Below, piece by piece: positions 6,235 through 15,397 of a stretch of DNA of 64,000 nt (positions are counted from its first letter, which is position 1; the number at the start of each line of letters is the position of its first letter). Source of the DNA: Salimicrobium halophilum (lineage in GTDB: Bacteria > Bacillota > Bacilli > Bacillales > Halobacillaceae); the NCBI RefSeq assembly GCF_900100295.1, contig NZ_FNEV01000007.1, forward strand, positions 62,001 to 126,000, written 5' to 3'. A program made the position numbers and the translations under genes. Under the pieces are notes generated by a model that was not told the DNA's origin, ran no database searches, and saw nothing but the letters and a program-made list of their open reading frames with translations.

Positions 6235-8095
6235 CGTCTTCCGGAACAGGCGCCTGTATGCTGCGTATTTTCTAAGCAGCATGTTCACGGTGATGGTGTT
6301 CTTTACGTTCGCCAACTTCGCTTTTCACCCCGTCTTTTATGACGGCTCGATCAACAGTAATGCCTTGAGGGGGATGGGAGTCGCCGGAGGTCTTATTTAC
6401 GTGTTCTCTTTCTTTTTTGTCCTCTATTCGATGAGTGTCTTTTTGCAGTCACGGAAAAAAGAATTCGGAGTGCTGATGATCCACGGAATGTCTACAAGAC
6501 AAATCCGCTCCATGGTGTTCCTTGAAAATCTGCTGATCGGCGTGGTAGCAACGATGCTCGGGATCGGTCTCGGCTTGCTGTTCTCCAAAGCGGTTCTGCT
6601 TATTGCAGAAAATGTACTGATCATCAGTGAATCTCTCTCTTTTTACATGCCGTGGAATGCCGTGGCCGTTACATTCCTCTCGTTCACTCTGTTGTTCTTC
6701 TTCATATCGCTGTTCGTCGCCTTTTTGCTGCGCACGAAGAAACTGACAAGTCTGATCAAGAGCGATCAATCTTCGAAGGGCGAACCGAAAGCTTCCAAGC
6801 TGCTCGTGGCTTTCTCTGTTCTTCTGCTGACGATCGGATATGGTCTTGCGTTGACGGCCGAAGGACTGGATGTGATCAGATTTTTCCTTCCGGTAGCAAT
6901 CCTCGTCACGATAGGCACTTATTTTCTTTTCACCCAGCTGAATGTTTTCCTCGTTCACCGGTTGAAAAAAAGGAAGACTCTTTACTGGAAGAAGACGAAT
7001 ATGATCCTTCTGTCAGACTTGGCCTTCCGGATGAAGGATAACGCACGGGCTTTTTTCATGGTGGCGATCATTTCGACGGTTGCTTTCAGTGCCATAGGAT
7101 CTCTGTACGGTGCCCAATCTTATCTGACGAAAGGCCTGATTCAGGCGAATCCTTATGATTTCACCTATAATCCTGTCGGAGAGGAAGCGGCAGATAAAAG
7201 AAAAGTTGAAAAGGTGAGCGGCGCCCTTGAAGAAGAAGGGGTGGAGTACCAAACGGAACGTGTAACGATGAGCGCCTACAATGGTATTCTTCCGGAAGAA
7301 AGTGTCTGGATCATCCCTGATTCTCTCTATAACACACTTGCTTCGATGACAGACAGTCAAAAAGTAGAGGTGGGTCAACGGGAAGCTGTCGTAATCTATG
7401 GCAATCTTCTTCAAATAAATACAGTCAATCAGAGCCGTGGTCTGATGGAGGAAGAAATCCCTCTTGTTTCAGGGGAAACGATTTCTCCTTCGTCCTCTGT
7501 CACTTCAAACGTCCTTCCTGGAGTCACGGACTACTACGTGGTAAGTGAGGAAACCTACGAATCTCTGCCGGAACCTGAGACCTCCACTACACAATATGTA
7601 TGGCAGGTGGAATCCTCGGGAGACGAAGTAGTCGAGGTCGGTCTGGAATTGGCCGAATCCTTCCCTCCGGGGTCATTGACGGCGATTGATGCGGTTTTAT
7701 ACCAGATCAATAAGAGTTATGGTCCTGTCCTGTTCATAGGGTTATTCATCGGGATCGTCTTCTTCCTTTCCGCTGGAAGCTTCCTGTACTTCCGTCTCTA
7801 TACGGATTTTGAGGAAGACCGCAAAAAATTCTCTGCCATCCGGAAAATGGGGCTGACGGATAAAGAAATGAATCGTGTCGTGACCAAGCAGACGGGATTG
7901 CTGTTCTTTGCGCCGATCATCGTAGCACTCGTCCACGGGGCTGTGGCCCTTAGTGCTCTCTCCAGCTTCTTCGATTACAATCTTGTACAGGAAGCGGCTT
8001 ACGTATTGGGCGGGTTTGCTGTCATTCAGGTTGTCTACTTTGTGGTGGCACGGACGCTTTACACCCGCCAGCTCGTCAGGCAGTTATCGAGATAA
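6206..8095 (+). CDS. Bce-type ABC transporter, permease subunit
   Basis: A 629-residue FtsX-type permease, close to the length of BceB. Multiple membrane helices are interrupted by one large extracellular domain (about residues 310-500, from YGAQSYLTKGL to AVLYQINKSYG), the hallmark of Bce permeases and the drug-sensing part. AGGAGG precedes the ATG, which lies inside the ATPase gene. The last helices run through LFFAPIIVALVHG to VARTLYTRQLVRQL. Confidence 0.9.
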   Translation: MTFRQFVIRNVFRNRRLYAAYFLSSMFTVMVFFTFANFAFHPVFYDGSINSNALRGMGVAGGLIYVFSFFFVLYSMSVFLQSRKKEFGVLMIHGMSTRQIRSMVFLENLLIGVVATMLGIGLGLLFSKAVLLIAENVLIISESLSFYMPWNAVAVTFLSFTLLFFFISLFVAFLLRTKKLTSLIKSDQSSKGEPKASKLLVAFSVLLLTIGYGLALTAEGLDVIRFFLPVAILVTIGTYFLFTQLNVFLVHRLKKRKTLYWKKTNMILLSDLAFRMKDNARAFFMVAIISTVAFSAIGSLYGAQSYLTKGLIQANPYDFTYNPVGEEAADKRKVEKVSGALEEEGVEYQTERVTMSAYNGILPEESVWIIPDSLYNTLASMTDSQKVEVGQREAVVIYGNLLQINTVNQSRGLMEEEIPLVSGETISPSSSVTSNVLPGVTDYYVVSEETYESLPEPETSTTQYVWQVESSGDEVVEVGLELAESFPPGSLTAIDAVLYQINKSYGPVLFIGLFIGIVFFLSAGSFLYFRLYTDFEEDRKKFSAIRKMGLTDKEMNRVVTKQTGLLFFAPIIVALVHGAVALSALSSFFDYNLVQEAAYVLGGFAVIQVVYFVVARTLYTRQLVRQLSR

Positions 8096-8097
8096 AA

Positions 8098-8127
8098 AAA
8101 GAGGGCGACTACTCGTCGTCCTCTTCT
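8098..8127. terminator. Bidirectional terminator overlapping the end of the minus-strand gene
   Basis: GAGGGCGAC (8101-8109) and GTCGTCCTC (8115-8123) pair around a 5-nt loop. On the minus strand the stem encodes the last residues (EDDE and stop) of the 8109-8477 gene and is followed by seven T. It also lies 5 bp after the permease stop codon. Confidence 0.8.
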
Positions 8128-8477
8128 TTGTGATGGATCTTATTTTTGTAGCGCTGGATGTCCTGGAAGTCTTTGTGGAACTCCTTGGCGAACCGGTATG
8201 GCTTACTGACAATGCGTACCGGAAGACCGAAAAGAAAGCTGGATAAGTGTTTGCGGTATTCTTCGTTGAACTGCTTCGGTTTGTTGGCGAGGTTATAGTA
8301 CATGTGTTTTCCATACTCGTGAAGGATGTCTGTCTGGAATTCCATCGTACGATCGCATTCGAGACAGCGGATGTGAGAGATTTTGTCCCGTACGTAAATG
8401 ATTTCGTGCGGAGACTCCTCGTGACAATTGATACAGTAAAGATCGGCCTCTACTTCGTTGATGATCAATCGGGCCAC
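8109..8477 (-). CDS. Conserved Bacillaceae protein with two CXXC motifs
   Basis: A 122-residue soluble protein with CINC (about residues 15-18) and CLEC (about 38-41), which suggests one zinc ribbon. A basic, aromatic middle and an acidic end (HHKEEDDE) follow. I recognise the type as a conserved Bacillaceae hypothetical but know no function. It starts 8 bp after the SorC-type regulator gene on the same strand and is probably co-transcribed with it. Confidence 0.65.
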   Translation of the reverse strand: MARLIINEVEADLYCINCHEESPHEIIYVRDKISHIRCLECDRTMEFQTDILHEYGKHMYYNLANKPKQFNEEYRKHLSSFLFGLPVRIVSKPYRFAKEFHKDFQDIQRYKNKIHHKEEDDE

Positions 8478-8485
8478 CCCCTGGT

Positions 8486-9460
8486 TTAGATTTGCTCGGT
8501 AACTCCTTCATCCACATGAGACATAAGTGCTGTCGCCGTTTCGTCATCCGTGATGAATGTGTTTATGATACCACTTTTCAACCCGGCATGGATACTCTTC
8601 ACTTTGTTGAGTCCTTCTGCGATTGCAACGGTTTCCGGAACGTTTCTCAAGTCTTCCATCCCGAGCCCGATGACTCGTTCATTCAATGGATGGTTCAACG
8701 GCTCTCCGTTCACGTCGTAGAACTGGGAGTTCAGGTCTCCGATGGCATTCGATCGTTTCAGAGAAGCCACGTCTTCCGAGGATAAATATCCGATTTCCTC
8801 CATCGTAGAATTCTGAACCGGGTTCCCGAGACCTACGACGGCGATATCTACATTTTTCCCTTCTTCTAATACGCCGAAGATATCAAGCGAAGAAAGCAAG
8901 CGTTCTTTAAGCTCGGAGTTATCCATCATGGCAGGGGCGTACAAATAGCTGCAGGACGAGTTGATCTTTTGTGCCAACCGGAGAGAAAGGATGTTCGAAT
9001 GGAGATCGAGGTGACTCTGTCCCATGCCACCGATCAATGGAACGATATGGAGGTGATCCTCCCGGCGGTAGGGGTATTCCTCCACAAAGCTGTACACGGA
9101 TTTCCCCCAGCTGATTCCGATTTTCGAAATATGAGGAACCTTCTTGGAAATGTGGGACGCAGCCGCTTTCCCTAACATCTTACGCACCATTTCCGGCTGA
9201 TAGTCGGATTTCGGTAAGACGATTACTTCGCGTACCCCGTAATGGCGCTCAATCTGCATCTCCAGGTCCACCGTATGCGCGCTTTCATCTTTGATGTAGA
9301 TTTCTACCACATTCTCTTCCCGTGCCTGAGCGAGGAGTTTCGAGATGATGGGTCTCGATACGCCGATGATTTTTGCGATTTGTGCCTGTGTGTGTCCTTC
9401 GAAGTAATAGAGTTTCGCAACTTTCACCATGATGCGTCGGTCTTCGCCGGATTTGTACAT
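8486..9460 (-). CDS. SorC/DeoR-type sugar-binding transcriptional regulator
   Basis: A 324-residue SorC-family regulator. The N-terminal HTH (residues about 12-50: VAKLYYFEGHTQAQIAKIIGVSRPIISKLL) is followed by a sugar-phosphate-binding domain (about 58-320) with GISWGKSVYSF, IVPLIGGMGQ and VVGLGNPV motifs. Such proteins bind phosphorylated sugars and repress or activate nearby catabolic genes. AGGAGGTGG precedes the start. It is the last regulatory gene of the dehydrogenase operon and the natural candidate to bind the paired operators at 14237-14270 and 14387-14419. Confidence 0.85.
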   Translation of the reverse strand: MYKSGEDRRIMVKVAKLYYFEGHTQAQIAKIIGVSRPIISKLLAQAREENVVEIYIKDESAHTVDLEMQIERHYGVREVIVLPKSDYQPEMVRKMLGKAAASHISKKVPHISKIGISWGKSVYSFVEEYPYRREDHLHIVPLIGGMGQSHLDLHSNILSLRLAQKINSSCSYLYAPAMMDNSELKERLLSSLDIFGVLEEGKNVDIAVVGLGNPVQNSTMEEIGYLSSEDVASLKRSNAIGDLNSQFYDVNGEPLNHPLNERVIGLGMEDLRNVPETVAIAEGLNKVKSIHAGLKSGIINTFITDDETATALMSHVDEGVTEQI

Positions 9461-9505
9461 AAGAGGACCACCTCCTTTTGAAAATTTACGTAGACAAAAC
9501 TGGTA

Positions 9506-10900
9506 CTAGTGATGGATGCCCATGTTCAGCCAGTTATTCGCTGCTTCGAACATCGCTTCGGAGAGGGTAGGGTGAGGGTGGACGGTTTGAGCCAGTTCTT
9601 CCACGGTACCTTCGAGGTTCATGAAGGCTACGCTTTCGCTGATCATCTCCGTCACATGACTGCCGACCATCGTCACTCCGAGAATCTCTCCGAATTGTTC
9701 TTCTGCTACTATTTTAACAAACCCTTCTGTGTTTCCGGAAGAAAGAGCCTTCCCGTTAGAGGAATATGGAATTTTCGAAACTTTTACGTCTTTGTAAGAA
9801 GAGCGTGCTTCCTCCTCAGTCAAGCCTACGCTCGCGATTTCCGGAAGGGTGTACACGCATTTAGGAACGGTGTGATAATCGATGGTCTGCACCGGTTTTC
9901 CTGAAGCATTGTTGACGGCAACCAACCCTTCTGCGCTGGCGGTATGAGCCAACTGGATTTTTCCGTTCACATCTCCGATTGCATACACACCAGGAAGAGA
10001 TGTTTCGAGCTTCCCGTTGGTTTTTATATATCCTTTCTGTAAATCGATGGAGGTGTTCTGGATGACTTCCGTGTTCGGGTGCCGTCCGGTTGCTACCAGC
10101 AGCATATCTGTCTCCAGACTCGACTCATCGGAGAGGAGAACACGCGTACTTTTGCCGGATGCCTCTTTTGCTACAGAAGCTACAGATAGATTGACTCTTA
10201 CGTCGACTCCTGATTTTTTCAGTTTATCGCGGATCACGCTGGCTGCTTCCTCATCCTCTGTTGGAATCAGACGTTCTCCGAGTTCAACAATGGTGACATG
10301 TACCCCGAGAGAAGAAAATATGGTTGCGAATTCGACGCCTATGATTCCTCCACCTACGATGACAATGGAAGAGGGAAGCTCCTCGATGGAGAAAATGGAA
10401 TCCGACGTGTGGACATCGACATCATCCAGTCCTTCTATAGGAGGGAGGGACGGTTTCGATCCGGTAGCGATGATCACTTTGGCAGCTTCGATTTTTTCTT
10501 CTTCCTTGTCGGAAATAACGTTGATGGTGTGCCCCTCAGGAGCATTCTGCGGCTCGAGATATCCTTTCCCGCGAAGGACGGTCACTTTATGTTTTTTCAT
10601 CAGTCCTTCGACGCCGGAGCGCAGCGTACGCACCACTTTATTCTGACGGGAGGCCATTTTGCTCCAGTCCAGCTTCAGGTCTCCAGTCTCGATCCCCCAG
10701 TCCTTCGCCTGTTTCATATCTTCAAGGATTTCAGAATGGCGGAGAAGGGTTTTGGAAGGGATGCATCCTGTGTTCAGACAAGTCCCTCCCATGTGCCCGG
10801 ATTCGATCAATGCTACTTTTTTGCCGAAAGAAGAAGCGCGGATGGCCGCTTCATATCCACCCGGTCCTCCTCCAATAATTGCTATATCAAAAGTTTTCAT
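9506..10900 (-). CDS. lpdA: Dihydrolipoyl dehydrogenase (E3)
   Basis: A 464-residue flavoprotein with an FAD-binding N terminus (IAIIGGGPGGYEAAIRA), the redox-active disulfide GGTCLNTGCIPSK, an NAD-binding GGGIIGVEFA, a second FAD motif GVYAIGDV and the dimerisation-domain His-Pro pair in HPHPTLSE. It re-oxidises dihydrolipoyl groups of the E2 subunit encoded just upstream (14-bp gap). Position in the operon corresponds to acoL of acetoin dehydrogenase clusters. Confidence 0.93.
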   Translation of the reverse strand: MKTFDIAIIGGGPGGYEAAIRASSFGKKVALIESGHMGGTCLNTGCIPSKTLLRHSEILEDMKQAKDWGIETGDLKLDWSKMASRQNKVVRTLRSGVEGLMKKHKVTVLRGKGYLEPQNAPEGHTINVISDKEEEKIEAAKVIIATGSKPSLPPIEGLDDVDVHTSDSIFSIEELPSSIVIVGGGIIGVEFATIFSSLGVHVTIVELGERLIPTEDEEAASVIRDKLKKSGVDVRVNLSVASVAKEASGKSTRVLLSDESSLETDMLLVATGRHPNTEVIQNTSIDLQKGYIKTNGKLETSLPGVYAIGDVNGKIQLAHTASAEGLVAVNNASGKPVQTIDYHTVPKCVYTLPEIASVGLTEEEARSSYKDVKVSKIPYSSNGKALSSGNTEGFVKIVAEEQFGEILGVTMVGSHVTEMISESVAFMNLEGTVEELAQTVHPHPTLSEAMFEAANNWLNMGIHH

Positions 10901-10914
10901 CTCAGTCTCTCCTT

Positions 10915-12231
10915 TTACACCAGTAATTCATACGGTTCCTCGAGCAGATTTTTCAGTGTCGTACAGAATGCGGCTGCAGGAGCCCCGTTGATCACCCGGT
11001 GATCGAAAGAAAGACTGAACGTAGTGACGCTCGAGACTTTTACTTCTCCTTCTTTCACGACAGGCACCTCTTTCATGCGGCTGATGCCGAGAATCGCTCC
11101 CTGCGGCTTATTGATGATCGGGGTAAAGGAATCGATTGCAAACATGCCGAGGTTGCTGATGGTGAACGTACCCCCTTGCATCGAAGCGGAATCTATCCTG
11201 CCCTCTCTCGTATTGAAGATCAGTGGTTTTAGTTCGTCAGCAAGCATACTGAGAGACTTCCGTTCTGTGTTCTTCAGTACAGGGACGTAAAGATTCTCTT
11301 CTACTGCCACGGCTACGCCTACATTCACCTCATTATGATACGTGATGGTTTCTTTATCATAAGTGATGTTTATATCAGGATGCCGCTGTAGAGCTTTGCT
11401 TACAGCCAGTACAAAGATTTCGTTGTAGGAAAGTTTCTGACCGGTCGCTTTTTCGACGGAAGACTTCAATGCTTCCCGGAGCCGGATGACCTGCTCCATA
11501 TCCACCTCGAAATCCATCGTGACGTGCGGGATGGTGGAGGAACTATCGGCCATACGCTCGGCTGTCACTTTGCGCACCCCTCTGAGTGATTCCGTCACAT
11601 TTTCGGGTCTGTTCTCGGAAGACTCTGCAAGAAGAGCGTTGATATCATTTTTCATAACCTTGCCACCCGCTCCTGTGCCTTCCACGTTCTTTGTATCGAT
11701 TCCATGGTGAGAAGCCATTTTTTCAGCAAGCGGAGTGCTTTTGCCTTGGGATCCGGAAGAGAGGACGTCCGCTTTGTGGATGCGGCCTTTCGGACCGCTT
11801 CCGGAGACGTTATGCAAAGATACGTTTTTCTCGCGGGCCGCTGCTCTTGCTGCAGGCGTAGCACGTACCTTCTCTGTAGAAACCTCTGTTTCCGGTTCCT
11901 GTGCCGGAGCAGCTGTTTCCTGCTCAGGGGAAGAGGATTCATCCGCAGAAGATTCTTCATCTGACGCCGGAGGAGTGTCCGGAACTTCTTCGCCCTGTTC
12001 ACCGATGAACCCGATGACGTGGTTGACCGGGACCGTATCGTCTTTATGGAAATATTTCTTCAGCAAGATGCCATCGTGATAAGACTCCACTTCGATGTTG
12101 ATTTTATCGGTCATAATTTCGAAAATGGGTTCTCCTGTTTCGATCTCGTCGCCTTCTTCTTTGAACCAGTCGAGGATGACCCCTTCTTCCATTGTACTGC
12201 TCAGTTTCGGCATGAAGATTTCGTTAGCCAT
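10915..12231 (-). CDS. 2-oxoacid/acetoin dehydrogenase complex, acyltransferase (E2)
   Basis: A 438-residue E2 with a lipoyl domain (lipoyl Lys43 in MTDKIN), an Ala/Pro/Glu-rich linker and two peripheral-subunit-binding-like domains (about residues 105-138, [16 protein letters not shown].., and 148-182, [16 protein letters not shown]..). A catalytic domain ends in [14 protein letters not shown]. The usual active-site Asp of DHRxxDG reads Asn here (DHRVING), with the His kept. The gene overlaps the E1-beta gene by 8 bp. The substrate could be acetoin or another 2-oxoacid or acyloin; it cannot be decided from the sequence. Confidence 0.88.
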   Translation of the reverse strand: MANEIFMPKLSSTMEEGVILDWFKEEGDEIETGEPIFEIMTDKINIEVESYHDGILLKKYFHKDDTVPVNHVIGFIGEQGEEVPDTPPASDEESSADESSSPEQETAAPAQEPETEVSTEKVRATPAARAAAREKNVSLHNVSGSGPKGRIHKADVLSSGSQGKSTPLAEKMASHHGIDTKNVEGTGAGGKVMKNDINALLAESSENRPENVTESLRGVRKVTAERMADSSSTIPHVTMDFEVDMEQVIRLREALKSSVEKATGQKLSYNEIFVLAVSKALQRHPDINITYDKETITYHNEVNVGVAVAVEENLYVPVLKNTERKSLSMLADELKPLIFNTREGRIDSASMQGGTFTISNLGMFAIDSFTPIINKPQGAILGISRMKEVPVVKEGEVKVSSVTTFSLSFDHRVINGAPAAAFCTTLKNLLEEPYELLV

Positions 12232-13228
12232 GGTTCTCCCTCCACGTGTCGTAATGCACCATTTGTTTGACGCTATCGATCATATCTTCGACGGAAGGGA
12301 CCGTAGCTTTTTCGAGGTTCGGATTGTACGGAATCGGAACCTCTGCTCCGCCAAGTCTCATAATCGGTGCATCGAGGAAGTCGAACGCTTCACTTTCCGC
12401 TATGGTGGAAGCTATTTCTCCGCCGAAACCACCGCGCTTCACCGCTTCATGCGCTACCAGCAGTCTTCCGGTCTTTTTCACGGATTCCACAATCGTCTCT
12501 TTATCCAAAGGAACGAGGGTGCGGGGATCGACGACCTCTGTTTCGATTCCTTCTTCAGCGAGCTTCGAGGCCGCTTCGAGGGCTTTCGGCACCATAGCGG
12601 CAGTCGCTACAATCGTGGCATCCGTCCCTTCCCGTTTGATGTCCGCTTTTCCGAGGGGAATGCTGTACGCTTCTTCAGGGACATGATCCGAAGTCTTGTA
12701 CAACGTTTTATGTTCATAGAAAACGACCGGGTTATTATCATCGATCGCCGCTTTCAGAAGTCCTTTCGCATCACTGCCGCAGGAAGGCTGCACGACTTTT
12801 AGTCCGGGAACGTGGGCGACCCACGCTTCGAGGCTCTGGGAATGCTGAGCCGCTGCCCCTGTACCGGAACCGGATGGAGTACGAAGTACCATTGGGACAG
12901 ACCCTTTCCCTCCATACATATAGCGGATTTTCGCTGCCTGGTTCACGAGGTTGTCCATGGCGATCGTGATGAAATCTGAGAACTGCAGCTCAAGGACCGG
13001 ACGCATACCGGTGAGAGCAGCACCTACCGCTGTACCGGAGATCGCCGCTTCTGAAATAGGGGTGTTACGGATGCGTTCCGAACCGAATTCTTCGAGCATC
13101 CCCCTGGATACACCGAAAGCACCTCCGTATACGCCGATATCTTCCCCAAGCATGAATACATCTTCGTTCTCACGCATTTCCTGACTTAAAGCTTCGCGTA
13201 CCGCTTCTAAATAAGTGATTTCTCTCAT
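12224..13228 (-). CDS. Acetoin/2-oxoacid dehydrogenase E1, beta subunit
   Basis: A 334-residue transketolase-like subunit with the E1-beta pattern: [26 protein letters not shown] at the start, [24 protein letters not shown] and a C-terminal domain ([36 protein letters not shown]). It completes the thiamine-diphosphate site with the alpha subunit. Spacing and overlap (18 bp to E1-alpha, 8-bp overlap with E2) indicate one transcript. Confidence 0.9.
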   Translation of the reverse strand: MREITYLEAVREALSQEMRENEDVFMLGEDIGVYGGAFGVSRGMLEEFGSERIRNTPISEAAISGTAVGAALTGMRPVLELQFSDFITIAMDNLVNQAAKIRYMYGGKGSVPMVLRTPSGSGTGAAAQHSQSLEAWVAHVPGLKVVQPSCGSDAKGLLKAAIDDNNPVVFYEHKTLYKTSDHVPEEAYSIPLGKADIKREGTDATIVATAAMVPKALEAASKLAEEGIETEVVDPRTLVPLDKETIVESVKKTGRLLVAHEAVKRGGFGGEIASTIAESEAFDFLDAPIMRLGGAEVPIPYNPNLEKATVPSVEDMIDSVKQMVHYDTWRENHG

Positions 13229-13246
13229 TTGTTTTCTCTCCTTCCG

Positions 13247-14224
13247 TTAATCAGCATAGACATCTGTCAAAAGCGTGGACAGGTCCGGTTCCGGGCTTTC
13301 TTTCGAGAACTCGACCGATTCTTCGATCTTCCGTTTCGCCTGTTGCTTAATTTCTTCCACTTCTTCTTCTGTCACGATTTCTTTTTCGAGCATCGCTTCT
13401 TTCATCCGTTTGATCGGATCTTTGTCGCGCCATTCTTTCTCTTCTTCGCGCGTACGGTATTTTTTCGCATCGCTCTTGGAGTGTCCCTTCCATCTGTACG
13501 TTTTACACTCGACAAGACTTGGGCCGTTCCCTTCCCGTGCATGCTCGACAGCTTCCCCTACAGCATTCATCACGTCGAAAACATCATTCCCATCTACGAC
13601 TTTTCCGGGTATTCCATAGCTTCCGGATCGGCTTGCGATATGCTCGATATTGATCATGTCTTTGACAGGACCACTCATTCCGTACTGGTTGTTCTCACAA
13701 ATGAAGACAACCGGCAAATCCCATATAGAAGCGAGGTTCAATGCTTCATGAAAACTTCCTTCATTAGATGCTCCGTCTCCGAAGAAGCAGAGAACGACGT
13801 ATCCGAGATCTTTCATTCTTGAAGTGAGCCCGGCTCCGTTGGCAATGGCGAACCCGCCACCGACGATGCCGTTCGCGCCGAGGTTCCCTTTATCCAGATC
13901 GGCGATATGCATCGATCCGCCTTTCCCTTTGCAGTAGCCTGTTTCTCTTCCGAAGAGTTCCGCCATCATCTTATTGATATCGGCTCCTTTGGCAATGCAG
14001 TGGCCGTGACCTCTATGAGTACTCGTTATTTTGTCCTCTTCCTTTAGTACGGCACATGAACCGACGGCAGAGGCTTCCTGACCGACAGCCAGGTGGGTCG
14101 TTCCGTGGATCATCCCTTTTGCGAAGAATTCATCCACTTTTTCATCGAAGTATCTGATCAACCACATTTGTTCATAAAGGTCGAGAAGTCTTTCCTTGGA
14201 TAGGTGTTCTGGAATTTGAATCAT
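13247..14224 (-). CDS. Acetoin/2-oxoacid dehydrogenase E1, alpha subunit
   Basis: A 325-residue E1-alpha with the thiamine-diphosphate motif from CFFGDGASNEG to ENNQYGMS. GKGGSMHIAD, SHRGHGHCIAKG-like (STHRGHGHCIAKG) and a C-terminal phosphorylation-loop region YRWKGHSKSD are also present. The length and NEGSFHEALNLA context resemble AcoA more than PdhA. The start at 14224 (MIQIPEHLSKERLL) has AAAGGAGGAA 6 nt upstream; the longer reading frame begins inside the promoter. It is the first gene of the minus-strand operon E1a-E1b-E2-E3-SorC-8109. Confidence 0.9.
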   Translation of the reverse strand: MIQIPEHLSKERLLDLYEQMWLIRYFDEKVDEFFAKGMIHGTTHLAVGQEASAVGSCAVLKEEDKITSTHRGHGHCIAKGADINKMMAELFGRETGYCKGKGGSMHIADLDKGNLGANGIVGGGFAIANGAGLTSRMKDLGYVVLCFFGDGASNEGSFHEALNLASIWDLPVVFICENNQYGMSGPVKDMINIEHIASRSGSYGIPGKVVDGNDVFDVMNAVGEAVEHAREGNGPSLVECKTYRWKGHSKSDAKKYRTREEEKEWRDKDPIKRMKEAMLEKEIVTEEEVEEIKQQAKRKIEESVEFSKESPEPDLSTLLTDVYAD

Positions 14225-14236
14225 TCTATTTCCTCC

Positions 14237-14299
14237 TTTACATATGTTCTTTTGAATAACATTTGTTACAAGCTTAATCCAGAGATAAGGAACTGTCAA
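14237..14299 (-). promoter_or_regulatory. Promoter and operator of the dehydrogenase operon
   Basis: Minus-strand -35 TTGACA (14294-14299), 17-bp spacer and a weak -10 TAAGCT (14271-14276). Just downstream lie two facing half-sites: TTTACATATGTTC (14237-14249) and AACATTTGTTACA (14258-14270), whose reverse complement is TGTAACAAATGTT. The same motif recurs at the other end of the intergenic region, so both operons probably answer to one regulator, most likely the SorC-type protein. Confidence 0.6.
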
Positions 14300-14358
14300 C
14301 AGTTTTAACCTCTGTTTTATAAGGTTTTATGGAAATAAATGAAATTTTCAGAATAATG

Positions 14359-14419
14359 TTGACAAGTCGGTGAAAGCGTTTTATTATTTACATAAGTTAA
14401 GTGTTTGAACAAATGTAAA
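14359..14419 (+). promoter_or_regulatory. Promoter and operator of the glucitol-type PTS operon
   Basis: The -35 TTGACA (14359-14364), 17-bp spacer and -10 TATTAT (14382-14387) form a strong promoter. Overlapping the last base of the -10 box are TTTACATAAGTTA (14387-14399) and GAACAAATGTAAA (14407-14419), an imperfect inverted repeat matching the operator on the divergent side. Confidence 0.7.
14371..14384 (+). promoter_or_regulatory. cre-like site (CcpA) inside the PTS promoter
   Basis: TGAAAGCGTTTTAT fits the TGWAANCGNTNWCA consensus except at the last two positions and lies between -35 and -10. Binding there would block transcription when glucose is present, which suits a polyol PTS operon. 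Confidence 0.5.
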
Positions 14420-14433
14420 AGGGAGGGGAAGGA

Positions 14434-14820
14434 ATGGCGACGTGGGGATTATTCTTTTTGCTGTTCGCTTTCATATGGGTTTTACAGTTCTACATGGCTC
14501 ACTTTCAGATGAAGAATTACCGAAAGACAATCAGAGAAATGAGTCAGAAAGATTCCGGTTATCTCGGAGTCGGAGTGGAGAAGAAGAAATTCGGCAAGGG
14601 GGTTGTAACGGTTGTTGTATGTAATGAAGAAGGAATCATCCTTGACGCTAAGAAGATGTCCGGCGTAACCGTGTTTTCACGCTTTGAAGATTTCAGCGAG
14701 GTTCTCGGACGAAACATCCACGAGACTGCAGATCTTATTAAGGATAAACAGGTGGTCGAATCGCTCCAGAGTGCGATAGCAAAAATCGAAGAACAGAAAC
14801 CGGCAACATCAATTTCATAG
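14434..14820 (+). CDS. GutM-family regulator of a glucitol-type operon
   Basis: A 128-residue protein with one N-terminal membrane helix (about residues 4-23) and a soluble domain. GYLGVGVEKKKFGKGVVTVVVCNEEG and the AKKMSGVTVFSRF stretch are typical of GutM, the small activator of glucitol operons. It is the first gene after a strong promoter, 15 bp ahead of the IIC subunit gene. GutM genes nearly always accompany glucitol-family PTS genes, which supports the call. Confidence 0.8.
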   Translation: MATWGLFFLLFAFIWVLQFYMAHFQMKNYRKTIREMSQKDSGYLGVGVEKKKFGKGVVTVVVCNEEGIILDAKKMSGVTVFSRFEDFSEVLGRNIHETADLIKDKQVVESLQSAIAKIEEQKPATSIS

Positions 14821-14835
14821 AAAGAGGTGGAGAGT

Positions 14836-15375
14836 ATGGATTTTATCGTAGGTCTTGCAGAAGGTTTTATAGGAATGTTCCAGGCAGGCGGCGAAACATT
14901 CGTCGGGCTTGTAACAGGGATCATTCCCTTGCTCATTGTTCTGATTACGGCAGTCAACTCCGTCATTAAGTTTGTAGGGGAAGAAAGGATAACGATTTTC
15001 GCACAGAAACTTACGAAGAACATCATTTTGAGGTACACCTTATTTCCGGTCGTCGCAGTATTCTTCCTTACGAACCCGATGGCGTACACGTTCGGTAAGT
15101 TTCTTCCGGAGAGACAGAAACCGGCCTTTTATGATTCAGCTGTATCTTTCGTACACCCGATCACCGGACTCTTCCCGCATGCGAACCCGGCGGAGCTTTT
15201 CGTTTATACCGGGGTTGCTGCTGGACTGACAACGCTCGGAATGTCACTTGGGCCACTGGCGGTCATGTACTTCATCACAGGTATCGTAGTCATCCTCATC
15301 AGAGGAATCGTGACGGAACTGATTACCGTTAACATGATGAAAAAACAGGGGATGCTCGACTCCGATTCGAAATAA
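14836..15375 (+). CDS. srlA: PTS glucitol/sorbitol-type transporter, IIC subunit
   Basis: A 179-residue membrane protein with the SrlA/GutA pattern: FIGMFQAGGETFVGLVTGIIPLLIVLITAVNS, a LFPHANPAELFVY loop and four to five helices. It forms part of the membrane channel that carries the polyol while it is phosphorylated. The ATG at 14836 has AGGTGG 5 nt upstream; an in-frame GTG at 14827 is less likely. The substrate is of the hexitol/polyol type, but sorbitol itself is not proven. Confidence 0.85.
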   Translation: MDFIVGLAEGFIGMFQAGGETFVGLVTGIIPLLIVLITAVNSVIKFVGEERITIFAQKLTKNIILRYTLFPVVAVFFLTNPMAYTFGKFLPERQKPAFYDSAVSFVHPITGLFPHANPAELFVYTGVAAGLTTLGMSLGPLAVMYFITGIVVILIRGIVTELITVNMMKKQGMLDSDSK

Positions 15376-15397
15376 CTACTACTAGTGAGGTGGGAAT

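Noticed and set aside
12095-12802. Plus-strand frame of 235 codons over the E1-beta/E2 junction
   Set aside because: Antisense shadow of two clearly coding genes; its residues are low-information and no binding site precedes it.
13247-14299. E1-alpha start at 14299
   Set aside because: The extra 25 codons lie in the promoter-operator region; the start at 14224 has a strong ribosome binding site and gives the normal length.
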